Source: Nitrososphaeraceae archaeon (GTDB taxonomy: Archaea; Thermoproteota; Nitrososphaeria; Nitrososphaerales; Nitrososphaeraceae). From it: a stretch of 64,000 bases of DNA. How positions within the stretch are numbered: the stretch's first letter is position 1; the number at the start of each line of letters is the position of its first letter. Location of the stretch: NCBI GenBank assembly GCA_016782225.1, contig JADDOW010000112.1, positions 21,922 through 85,921 of the forward strand, read 5' to 3'. Made by a program: the position numbers and the translations under genes. This document shows positions 48,758 through 57,709 of this stretch, in pieces. The notes below the pieces were generated by a model, which did not search any database, was not told where the DNA came from, and saw only the letters and a program-made list of their open reading frames with translations.

Positions 48758-50338
48758 ATGAACGAGAATACCCCTAAAACCGACTCTGGTATCTCTGTAA
48801 AACAATTCTTTGTAAAAGACGATTTGAAAAATGAAAACGAATCCCATCCTGGTACTTATCCTTTTTTGAGAGGAATTTATCCTACTATGTATAGGGAACG
48901 CCTATGGACTATGCGGCAATACAGTGGTTTTGGTAGCGCGGAAGAAACCAACAAAAGATTTAAATTTTTGCTAGATCACGGACAGACCGGTTTATCATTG
49001 GCATTTGATTTGCCAACTCAAACCGGCAGGGACTCTGATAACCCACAATCTGAAGGTGAAGTCGGTAGAACGGGAGTTCCAATAAGTTCTATTAATGACA
49101 TGCTAACTTGTTTTAAAGATATTCCTTTAGATAAAGTAAGCACTTCAATGACTATAAATGCAACTGCATCTATACTACTTTCTTTATATATTTCTGCAGC
49201 CGAATCCCAAGGTGTTTCCCCTTCTCAATTAAGGGGCACTACTCAGAATGACATCTTAAAAGAATACATTGCACGAAATACATATATCTATCCACCCAGG
49301 CCATCTTTGAGATTAATTGGCGATATGATACAACACTGTTCAGTTCATGTACCCCAATGGTATCCAATAAGTATTTCTGGATACCACATTCGGGAAGCCG
49401 GATCTAATGCAATTCAGGAACTTGCGTTTACTTTTGCAAACGCTATAGAATATATCAACACATGCATTAACAAGGGCCTAAAAATCGATGACTTTGCTCC
49501 CAGACTTTCGTTTTTTTTCTGCTGTACAATGGAATTTTTTGAAGAAATTGCAAAGTTCAGGGCGGCAAGGGTCATCTATTCAAAAATTTTAAAAGAAAAA
49601 TTCAATGCTCAGGATCCAAAATCACTTCATTTGAGATTTCATGTTCAAACAAGTGGCGAATCTTTAACGGCCCAGCAAGTTGACAACAATGTTGTCAGAG
49701 TTACCACTGAGGCTTTAGCTGCTGTTTTAGGTGGCTGCCAGTCATTGCATACAAATTCACGAGACGAAGCGTTAGCACTGCCAACTGAGGAATCAGTTAA
49801 AATTGCCCTTAGAACTCAACAAATAATTGCATCAGAGACTGGTGTTACAAAAACCGTTGATCCTCTAGCTGGATCTTATTATATTGAGTATTTGACTGAA
49901 CAAATTATCGATAAAGTAAATCTGTACCTTGATAAAATCGAAAAAATGGGGGGATCCTTAGCAGCAATTGAAAACAACTTTTTCCAAGAGGAAATAAGGA
50001 AAAATGCATATGAGTTAAAAAAAGAAATTGATGAAGACAAAAGAGTTATTGTTGGAGTAAACAAGTTTAAAGACAACAAGGATATAGAACCAAAACTAAA
50101 TGTTATTGATCACCTTCTTGAAAAAAAACAAATTAACGCACTAAAAGAATTTAAAAATTCTAGAGATAACATAAAAGTACAGCACTCTATTTCTGATCTT
50201 GTTTCCTCTGCAGAAAAGCCGGATGTCAATTTGATGCCGTATATTATCTCTGCTGTAAAAAACAAAGTAACACTTGGTGAAATAAGTGATGGATTTAAAG
50301 AAATATTCGGTTTTTATTCACCTAAAATTTCCTTTTAA
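48758..50338 (+). CDS. methylmalonyl-CoA mutase large (catalytic) subunit
   Basis: YPFLRGIYPTMYRERLWTMRQYSGFGSAEETNKRFKFLLDHGQTGLSLAFDLPTQTGRDSD; no B12-binding domain in this ORF. Confidence 0.95.
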   Translation: MNENTPKTDSGISVKQFFVKDDLKNENESHPGTYPFLRGIYPTMYRERLWTMRQYSGFGSAEETNKRFKFLLDHGQTGLSLAFDLPTQTGRDSDNPQSEGEVGRTGVPISSINDMLTCFKDIPLDKVSTSMTINATASILLSLYISAAESQGVSPSQLRGTTQNDILKEYIARNTYIYPPRPSLRLIGDMIQHCSVHVPQWYPISISGYHIREAGSNAIQELAFTFANAIEYINTCINKGLKIDDFAPRLSFFFCCTMEFFEEIAKFRAARVIYSKILKEKFNAQDPKSLHLRFHVQTSGESLTAQQVDNNVVRVTTEALAAVLGGCQSLHTNSRDEALALPTEESVKIALRTQQIIASETGVTKTVDPLAGSYYIEYLTEQIIDKVNLYLDKIEKMGGSLAAIENNFFQEEIRKNAYELKKEIDEDKRVIVGVNKFKDNKDIEPKLNVIDHLLEKKQINALKEFKNSRDNIKVQHSISDLVSSAEKPDVNLMPYIISAVKNKVTLGEISDGFKEIFGFYSPKISF

Positions 50339-50354
50339 CTTCGACAATAACTTT

Positions 50355-52184
50355 TCATCCACTTTCAAAAAGTTTTATTGCATTGAGATTATTGCTCAAT
50401 ATGGCGTTCAAAATCTTTCCTCCAGCTTCTGACTTTTTGTCAATCTTGAGTCTTGCTTTTTTCCCAATCAGATTGCTTAAGATTATTTCATCATCCAGAA
50501 CTAAATTTATCTTTTTCCCAATCAAGTTATCGTCCACTATAAAATAAATATGTGCTCCTGATTCAGTAACACTAAACTGCATCTCATCACCAATCTCTGG
50601 GTTTTTGGCTTCTACATCTATGCTTATTCCCAGCTTTTTCTCAATTTCTGAAATTGTGCTACCACCTTTACCGATTATTTTGGGGATTACTTCCTTATTC
50701 ACTGAAATCTTGACTCTATCGTTTGAAACAATCCTGATTTCAGCTTTGGAATCAAACCTGTTTATTATTTCTTTTATTTTCGCTTCTGCTAACTTGTTAA
50801 TTTTGTTATTAGTATTCCCTGTTTTTTTATCTATGTTTTCTAAAGGAATTATGACATTTTCTTCCCCATAGGAATATATTTCATATTCTGTTTCCTTAGA
50901 AAAAAAATCTTTAATTTCCACTATGGGCCTTGCCAAATCCTGTTCGGTCATTCCGGATGGTACTTTTACGGTAAGGTCCAATTCATAGATTTTTTTGATT
51001 TTCCCCTCTAAAATAAAAATGACTGTATCTATTATGTGGGGTATCATCCCCAACTCAATTTTACCGATAAATCTTTGGATCGCGTCTAATGCTTTACTGG
51101 CATGAATTACACCTATCATGCCTATTCCCGTCAATCTTAAATCTGCAAATAACTCAAAATCTTTAATCTTTCTCACCTCGTCAAAAATGGTGAAATCTGG
51201 CCTAACTAATAGGAGGAGGTCTGAAACTCTTTCATAACCGTTCTTAAATGAGCCATATTGGACTACGCTATCTGGAACCTGCAAATCCCTAGGGGACTCC
51301 AATGTTTTTACCAATTTGTTTTTTAGAACATAGTGTTCAGCAATACTGCTGGCAAATGTACTTTTTCCAGACCCTGGTGGACCAGCTATTAGAATTCCTT
51401 CTGCCTCGTTAGATAGTCTGTTTATTAAATCATCACTAATATCATAATCACTTAATGATAGTTTTCTTATTGGTCTCACTGCTGTGATCTCGATTTTGTT
51501 TGATATCGGTTGTTGAGTAATCACAATTCTGAGGTTCTTGTACATTATAACAAAACAACCTTCAAATGCGATTTCAATATTGGATATCCTTTTATTTTTT
51601 TTTACCGAAAATAAGAAATCTATTACTTTACCTAAGATGGTTTTATCCAGTTTCTCGTTTGAGATTTTTTCTAACACAAAATTACCTGGTGTCCCTTTTT
51701 TAGCTAAAGGCTCTATTCCCTCTATTAGATGAACGCTCATTGTTCTCTCATCAAAATAACTCTCAATGTCATACTCTTCTGATATCTCCGTTTTTTTGTG
51801 AACATTTAGAATTCCTGTGGCATCTGCGACAAGATGCTGAATATAATCAGCAGTAAATAAAGTGGCATTTTCATTCTTTGCTATGTCGTTGATTATGGCA
51901 TCTATTCTTCCATTCTTTGCTAATTTTATCTCAGCAAGGCTTGGCTTTTCTCCAACATAGTTAACATCAATTTTTTTTTCAATACTTTTCTCTCTGATTT
52001 TTTTTAACTCTAGCAGTCCGTCTGTGCCATACTCTTTTTGTTTACAGGCTTGCGATTGTAATTCATCAATTACTGCTCGAGGAATTATTATTTCATAATT
52101 TTCATTAATCTCGTCATTGTCAATTTTTTTGCTTATTTCGCCATCTATTATAATGCTTGTGTCCAATACAATTTTTGTCTTCAA
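50355..52184 (-). CDS. PIN-domain / VirB11-like ATPase / KH-domain fusion protein
   Basis: N-terminal PIN (VLDTSIIIDGEISKK), GPPGSGKSTFASSIAEHY Walker A, C-terminal KH (IPKIIGKGGSTISEIEKKLGISIDV). Confidence 0.92.
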   Translation of the reverse strand: MKTKIVLDTSIIIDGEISKKIDNDEINENYEIIIPRAVIDELQSQACKQKEYGTDGLLELKKIREKSIEKKIDVNYVGEKPSLAEIKLAKNGRIDAIINDIAKNENATLFTADYIQHLVADATGILNVHKKTEISEEYDIESYFDERTMSVHLIEGIEPLAKKGTPGNFVLEKISNEKLDKTILGKVIDFLFSVKKNKRISNIEIAFEGCFVIMYKNLRIVITQQPISNKIEITAVRPIRKLSLSDYDISDDLINRLSNEAEGILIAGPPGSGKSTFASSIAEHYVLKNKLVKTLESPRDLQVPDSVVQYGSFKNGYERVSDLLLLVRPDFTIFDEVRKIKDFELFADLRLTGIGMIGVIHASKALDAIQRFIGKIELGMIPHIIDTVIFILEGKIKKIYELDLTVKVPSGMTEQDLARPIVEIKDFFSKETEYEIYSYGEENVIIPLENIDKKTGNTNNKINKLAEAKIKEIINRFDSKAEIRIVSNDRVKISVNKEVIPKIIGKGGSTISEIEKKLGISIDVEAKNPEIGDEMQFSVTESGAHIYFIVDDNLIGKKINLVLDDEIILSNLIGKKARLKIDKKSEAGGKILNAILSNNLNAIKLFESG

Positions 52185-52355
52185 TGTGATCTATAGTTTA
52201 TTTATTGATTGAATTATTAAAAAAGGTTACTAGATGAAAGATTCAGATAACTTATTTTTTGCTGTCCGTTGCTGTATTATTGTTTTTAATACGTTAGCAA
52301 TTTGTTAGGTATTAACAAGTTATATTATTGGGCTAAAAATATTATAATAGTTTAG

Positions 52356-53138
52356 TTGAGCAAGTTAGAAATTAGAAACATATCTAAAATATTCTCAATC
52401 AATAGTGACAAAGGTGAAAGAAACAAAGTTTTAGCTGTTAATAATGTAAATTTGTCAATTGAAGAAGGTGAATTTGTTTGCTTTGTCGGCCCTTCTGGAT
52501 GTGGCAAATCCACACTATTGAACATTATTGCTGGATTGGAAAAGCCTTCAAGTGGGGAGTTGGTGTTGAATGGGAGGCCGGTTTTTGAAACAGGACCTGA
52601 CAGAATAATGGTATTTCAAGAAAATGCGTTGTTTCCTTGGTTAAGTGTGATTGATAACGTTGAATTCGGACTCAAGATGGTGGGTGTTGAAAAAGAAAAA
52701 AGGCAGAAGATCGCCATGCACTATCTAGATATGATGGATCTCGGTAAATTTGCCAAATCTTATACCTATCAGCTTTCTGGTGGCATGAAACAGAGGGTTG
52801 CCATATCCCGTGCTTTATCTATGGACCCCGATGTTTTGCTAATGGATGAACCGTTTGCTGCATTGGATTCTCAAACCCGTGATTTATTATTAGTTGAACT
52901 CCAATTAATATGGGCAAAAACTAGAAAAACAATAATTTTTGTAACTCATAACATCTCTGAATCAATATGTCTAGGCGACAGGGTTGTTGTTTTTACCAAA
53001 AGACCCGCTTCTGTAAAGAAGGAGATAGTGGTTGATTATCGAAGACCGCGGTTATCTGAGGATTCAAATTTATTTGAATATGCGAGATTAGTTTTGGATG
53101 AATTAAAAACCGAAATCATCCAAAGTAAAAAAAGTTAG
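52356..53138 (+). CDS. ABC transporter ATPase, nitrate/sulfonate/taurine type (SsuB/TauB-like), no permease adjacent
   Basis: GPSGCGKSTLLNIIAG, YQLSGGMKQRVAISRALSMDPDVLLMDEPFAALD; TTG start. Confidence 0.93.
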   Translation: MSKLEIRNISKIFSINSDKGERNKVLAVNNVNLSIEEGEFVCFVGPSGCGKSTLLNIIAGLEKPSSGELVLNGRPVFETGPDRIMVFQENALFPWLSVIDNVEFGLKMVGVEKEKRQKIAMHYLDMMDLGKFAKSYTYQLSGGMKQRVAISRALSMDPDVLLMDEPFAALDSQTRDLLLVELQLIWAKTRKTIIFVTHNISESICLGDRVVVFTKRPASVKKEIVVDYRRPRLSEDSNLFEYARLVLDELKTEIIQSKKS

Positions 53139-53917
53139 ATTTTACTAATTTTTTTTAATACCTCAACACCCTCATTGAAGTTATTTGGCGATGTAATTAA
53201 CATCTGCTCCGTAATTTTCCCAATCTTGTAAATAAATTCCAGAACGTTATCTTCGTATTCTTTCCAGTCAAGTCCAATCATTTTTGCAGCCTGAATGTTT
53301 TTTTTAGATGGTATCATTACACATGGAATCAATTTTATTTTATGGGATTCCAATAACCCTTTTAGGTCTTTTACTTCTTGGAGCGTGTCAATTGATTGCG
53401 TTATCATTGCATAGGGATTTGACTTGGTTTTTTTTTTAAACTTTTTGAAATCAGATACCTTATTAGGTATTGATAAATTTAAATTTATCAACTTGTTATA
53501 CCCTAAAGAGTTCAGCATTGTAACAACCTCTGTGGGTTTTGAAAGTGACCCTTTTGTAACAGCATTAATACTTATTCGGGGCTCATCACCCATAATAAAC
53601 AATAGATCTTTTACATTCAAAGATATTGACTGGGTTGCAAATTGAATTATTGAGTTTATATTTCTGTCTCTTGTCCTAACACTACAGCTAACATTGATGT
53701 CTGCATTGTTTATGTTCTCCCTTATCAAAGCAGCTCCGTGGATACTAGAAATTCTAGGTATTCCTAAAACTGAATCCGTAATGTGTATAGATTTGGTAAA
53801 TTCCAGGATTGACCGGCTCCTGTCCAAAAACTTTTCAATTTCTTGAGATAATGTATCCATATGTATGTTTGAACCGTAAAAAATTTTAGGCGGATTAAGT
53901 TCATAAATAATTTCCAT
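53135..53917 (-). CDS. methylenetetrahydrofolate reductase-like protein (MetF family)
   Basis: YELNPPK start, ITDSVLGIPRISSIHGAALIREN, LLFIMGDEPR. Confidence 0.72.
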   Translation of the reverse strand: MEIIYELNPPKIFYGSNIHMDTLSQEIEKFLDRSRSILEFTKSIHITDSVLGIPRISSIHGAALIRENINNADINVSCSVRTRDRNINSIIQFATQSISLNVKDLLFIMGDEPRISINAVTKGSLSKPTEVVTMLNSLGYNKLINLNLSIPNKVSDFKKFKKKTKSNPYAMITQSIDTLQEVKDLKGLLESHKIKLIPCVMIPSKKNIQAAKMIGLDWKEYEDNVLEFIYKIGKITEQMLITSPNNFNEGVEVLKKISKI

Positions 53918-53997
53918 CTTTTATTTTACATTAAGGAGTTTATTATATATAAAAAAAAAGTTTTTTAGATATTTTATGGTTTATATCTTTTGTATTA

Positions 53998-54585
53998 TTG
54001 ATATCCGAAAAACAATTCTATGATTTACTTTTAAATAGTGAAAGATTAAAAATTACCTCGGATAAGGATATCCTGAATATAAACAACCTAAACGTCGGGA
54101 AAATTTTTTCTAGTGTGTTGGTTATTATCCATTTTCCAGATAAAATCCCCTCAGTAATTCTAACCAAGCGTAGTTCTTTTTTAACTAATCATTCAGGGGA
54201 AATATCATTTCCCGGTGGTAAATTTTCATCCAATGACAAAACAATTTTGGATACAGCAATTAGGGAGACATATGAGGAGATAGGTATTGTTGTAGACAAA
54301 AAAAAAGTTATTGGATGCCTACAACCCACATATACTTACACTTCTAAAATATTGATATATCCTTTTGTTGCTTTAGAAGAAATAATATCTGATAATCTTA
54401 AACCAAATGTGGAGGTCGAGCAAATTATTAGTCTACCTATCGAAAAATTAATTAGATCTTTTTCTGAGGATGAGTTTCATTCAACTAAAAAATATCGAAT
54501 GTTCAAATTTTTGGTCGAGGAGTATAAAATTTGGGGTGCTACAGCAAGGATATTAAAAGACTTGCTTGATGTTATAAAGGTATGA
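53998..54585 (+). CDS. NUDIX hydrolase (CoA pyrophosphatase-like)
   Basis: GGKFSSNDKTILDTAIRETYEEIGI Nudix box preceded by HSGEISFPGG. Confidence 0.9.
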   Translation: MISEKQFYDLLLNSERLKITSDKDILNINNLNVGKIFSSVLVIIHFPDKIPSVILTKRSSFLTNHSGEISFPGGKFSSNDKTILDTAIRETYEEIGIVVDKKKVIGCLQPTYTYTSKILIYPFVALEEIISDNLKPNVEVEQIISLPIEKLIRSFSEDEFHSTKKYRMFKFLVEEYKIWGATARILKDLLDVIKV

Positions 54586-54591
54586 CGGATA

Positions 54592-55632
54592 TTATTCATA
54601 TCCAAGCTGATCTAATATTTCTATAAATTTTTTATTAAATTCAAAGGTGGACAAATTTCCACCAATGTCTTTTGTTTTTGTGTTGTTTAAAAAGATTTTA
54701 TCCACGGCTTTATCAATTTTTATTGACTGGTTCAGTATGATTTTATCATTGTATTTTTCACCCAGCCATTCAAACATCATTTTCAGTGCCAAAATAAAAG
54801 ATGTGGGATTGGCAATATTCTTGCCTGCAATATCGAAGGCAGCACCATGAACAGGTTCAAACATGGCAAATTTATCTCCAATATTTGCAGCTGGAGCCAA
54901 ACCTATGCTTCCAGTAATTTGTGCCGCTTCATCTGAAATTATATCCCCAAACAAATTCGTTGTTAAAATTATATCAAATCGATTAGGGTTCCTTACCAGC
55001 TCCATGGAACAAGCGTCAACATACATCTCCTCTACATCTATATCAGGAAATTGTTTTGATATTTCTTTGGCTGTATCAATAAAGAGCCTATCGCTTTTTC
55101 TTAATACATTGGATTTGTGAACTATTGTTACCTTTTTATTTGCTCTTTTGCTTGCCAATTTGAAACCATATTCAGAAATCTTTCTAGAAGCTTCCCTGCT
55201 TGTTTTTCTTAAAGAGATAACAGTGTTTTCATCAGAAAAAAACTCCCATCCTACATAGAGATCTTCTGTGTTTTCTCTAACTGTTATCAAATCTACGTTT
55301 TTTGATATGGCTGGGATGTTAGGATAGTTTTTTGACGGGCGAATGTTTGCAAATAATTTAAAATACCTTCTTAAAACCAAAACAACATCAGCGGCAGATT
55401 CCCCAACGGGTGATTTCAAACAAGCTTGGGAGTCTTTTATTATGCTAAATGATGATTCTGGTAATGCTGAATTGAATTTCAATAGTGCATTGTCCCCTGC
55501 CTCTACTTTTTGTATTTCAAATTTCAAAGAGGATGATTTATCGTGTATGTTAATTAATAATCTATTTACGCATTCAGAAAGTTCGGGTCCTATTCCATCG
55601 CCTACCAGCAATGAAATTCTATAAGTTGTCAT
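54592..55632 (-). CDS. leuB: 3-isopropylmalate dehydrogenase / isocitrate dehydrogenase family (LeuB by context)
   Basis: VGDGIGPELSE, VRENTEDLYVGWE, TNLFGDIISDEAAQITGSIGLAPAANIG; downstream of leuA. Confidence 0.88.
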   Translation of the reverse strand: MTTYRISLLVGDGIGPELSECVNRLLINIHDKSSSLKFEIQKVEAGDNALLKFNSALPESSFSIIKDSQACLKSPVGESAADVVLVLRRYFKLFANIRPSKNYPNIPAISKNVDLITVRENTEDLYVGWEFFSDENTVISLRKTSREASRKISEYGFKLASKRANKKVTIVHKSNVLRKSDRLFIDTAKEISKQFPDIDVEEMYVDACSMELVRNPNRFDIILTTNLFGDIISDEAAQITGSIGLAPAANIGDKFAMFEPVHGAAFDIAGKNIANPTSFILALKMMFEWLGEKYNDKIILNQSIKIDKAVDKIFLNNTKTKDIGGNLSTFEFNKKFIEILDQLGYE

Positions 55633-55656
55633 AATGGTATGAAAACAGAAACATTG

Positions 55657-57192
55657 TCAATTAACTTGATTATCCTTTTCCAATAAATTTTTTAGCATGC
55701 TTGTATTTATGGCGTCAATTACAGCTTGTACTGATGTTACTACTATATCTTTGCCGGATTTTCGTGAGGATATTACGTTACCTTCCTTATCTTCCACTTT
55801 GACTGAAACCTCTGCAGAAGCATCTGAACCTCCTGTGATTGAATCCAGTTTGTATTCTCTGATCTTTATGCTGGCAATATCATTGGCAATGGTTTGGATT
55901 GCCTTTAGTACCGCATCAACTGGACCTACACCTGTTTCTGATGCAATAAAGTCTTTGTCATGTATATTTAACTTTACGACAGCTGTAGGGATGATATGTA
56001 GACCCGTAACTATATGAAACTCGTTTAGTTTGAATTTTCCGTCAAATTTCTTGTTTTTTATTACTTCGGATGCTATGGATAATAAATCTGATGTTGTTAT
56101 CGCTTGCCCCGAGTCAGCTATTATCTTTTGTTTATCTACAATTTGTTTTAACTGTTCATCTGTAGTCCTAAGGGCAAACTCGTCTAATATTGATTTGATG
56201 CCGTGCGCTCCGGCATGTTTTCCCGCTTGTAGCCATCTCTTTCGACCGACCAAATCGGGGCTAATTGGTTCATATGTAAGAGGATTATTTAGTACTCCGT
56301 GGGTATGAATCCCTGATTCATGACCAAATGCGTTTTCGCCAATTATTGCTTTGTTTGGTTGAACGATTATTCCCATAGTGTTTGAAACAAACTTTGAAAC
56401 ATCATACAAAATAGTTGTTCTGATGTTGTGTCTGTAGTTATAAAGGCACTGTAATGCCATTACCACTTCCTCAAGTGATGCATTCCCTGCTCTTTCGCCC
56501 AATCCATTTATGGTTACATGTGCACAGGATGCCCCTGCTTCAAATCCTGCAATGGAATTTGCAACGGCAAGGCCAAAATCATTATGGCAATGCACACTTA
56601 CAGGTAAGTGGGTGTTCTCGATTACGTCATTTACTAGTTCGGAGATATACTTTGGAGTGGAATACCCTACTGTATCTGGGATGTCTATTCTATCTGCACC
56701 AGCCTCCGCTACTGCTCTGAATACTCTATTAAGGAACTGCCTGTCCGATCTTGTGGCGTCTTCTGCAGAGAACTCGACTTTTAGGCCATGCTTTTTGGCG
56801 TACTCCACAGCGGATACCGCTTTGTCCAAAACCTGTTCTCTTGTCATTTTTAGTTTATATTGTAGGTGGATATCTGATGTTGCAATAAAAGTGTGAATGT
56901 ATCTTAAATCACAATCAATTGCCATGTCTATATCATTTCGAATTGTTCGGGCTAGACCGCATATGTCCGCCTTTAGTCCCATCTTACAGATTTTTTTTAT
57001 CGCTTCTACCTCTCCCGGAGACACTACAGGAAATCCCGCCTCTATTGCGTCAACTCCAAGATCATCAAGCTTCATTGCGATGTCTATTTTCTGAGATGGA
57101 GAAACTGAAACCCCTGGGGTCTGTTCCCCATCTCTCAGTGTGGTATCAAAAATTCTGACCTTTCGGCCATTAGAGCTCATCATTGATTGCAC
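55657..57192 (-). CDS. leuA: 2-isopropylmalate synthase
   Basis: DTTLRDGEQTPGVSVSPSQK, VHCHNDFGLAVANSIAGFEAGA, GERAGNASLEEVVMAL. Confidence 0.95.
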   Translation of the reverse strand: MQSMMSSNGRKVRIFDTTLRDGEQTPGVSVSPSQKIDIAMKLDDLGVDAIEAGFPVVSPGEVEAIKKICKMGLKADICGLARTIRNDIDMAIDCDLRYIHTFIATSDIHLQYKLKMTREQVLDKAVSAVEYAKKHGLKVEFSAEDATRSDRQFLNRVFRAVAEAGADRIDIPDTVGYSTPKYISELVNDVIENTHLPVSVHCHNDFGLAVANSIAGFEAGASCAHVTINGLGERAGNASLEEVVMALQCLYNYRHNIRTTILYDVSKFVSNTMGIIVQPNKAIIGENAFGHESGIHTHGVLNNPLTYEPISPDLVGRKRWLQAGKHAGAHGIKSILDEFALRTTDEQLKQIVDKQKIIADSGQAITTSDLLSIASEVIKNKKFDGKFKLNEFHIVTGLHIIPTAVVKLNIHDKDFIASETGVGPVDAVLKAIQTIANDIASIKIREYKLDSITGGSDASAEVSVKVEDKEGNVISSRKSGKDIVVTSVQAVIDAINTSMLKNLLEKDNQVN

Positions 57193-57703
57193 CTCTCGCC
57201 AATGCTGATACCCCAGTTCGAGCTACTTGTATTATTCCATAGCTTGAGACTAGGTTTTTAAAAGCGTCAATCTTATCTGGAGTTCCTATTAGTTCAACTG
57301 TAATGGTTTCATTGCTAATGTCCATTATATTTCCCCTGTATATTGATGCAAAGTTGGCTATCTCGATTCTCGTCGTTGGATCTTTCGCATTCATCTTAAT
57401 CAGGGCTAGTTCTCTGTATACTGCGTTTTCTTTGTCTAAAACGTTAACTTGGATTACATCAATTGTTTTTCTTAATTGTTTTACTAGTTGTTCCAATGTT
57501 TTTACGTCTGATTTAGTTGTTATGGTCATTCTGGATAAGTCCGGTTTTTCAGTGATTCCGACAGTAATGCTTTCAATGTTGAAGTTTCTTGACCTAAAAA
57601 GATTAGTAATTCTAAACAAAACCCCGGGTTTGTTTTCTACAATAACTGACAAGATATAGAGGGTGGTATTGCTAATGTTTGTAAAAATGGGTTTGCTATC
57701 CAT
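57170..57703 (-). CDS. ilvH: acetolactate synthase small subunit
   Basis: ILSVIVENKPGVLFRITNLFRSRNFNIESITVG ACT domain. Confidence 0.94.
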   Translation of the reverse strand: MDSKPIFTNISNTTLYILSVIVENKPGVLFRITNLFRSRNFNIESITVGITEKPDLSRMTITTKSDVKTLEQLVKQLRKTIDVIQVNVLDKENAVYRELALIKMNAKDPTTRIEIANFASIYRGNIMDISNETITVELIGTPDKIDAFKNLVSSYGIIQVARTGVSALARGAINDEL

Positions 57704-57709
57704 ATAAGA

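Noticed and set aside
55697-57158. Multiple plus-strand ORFs opposite leuA
   Set aside because: Antisense shadows of a conserved gene; Ser/Cys-rich low-information translations.
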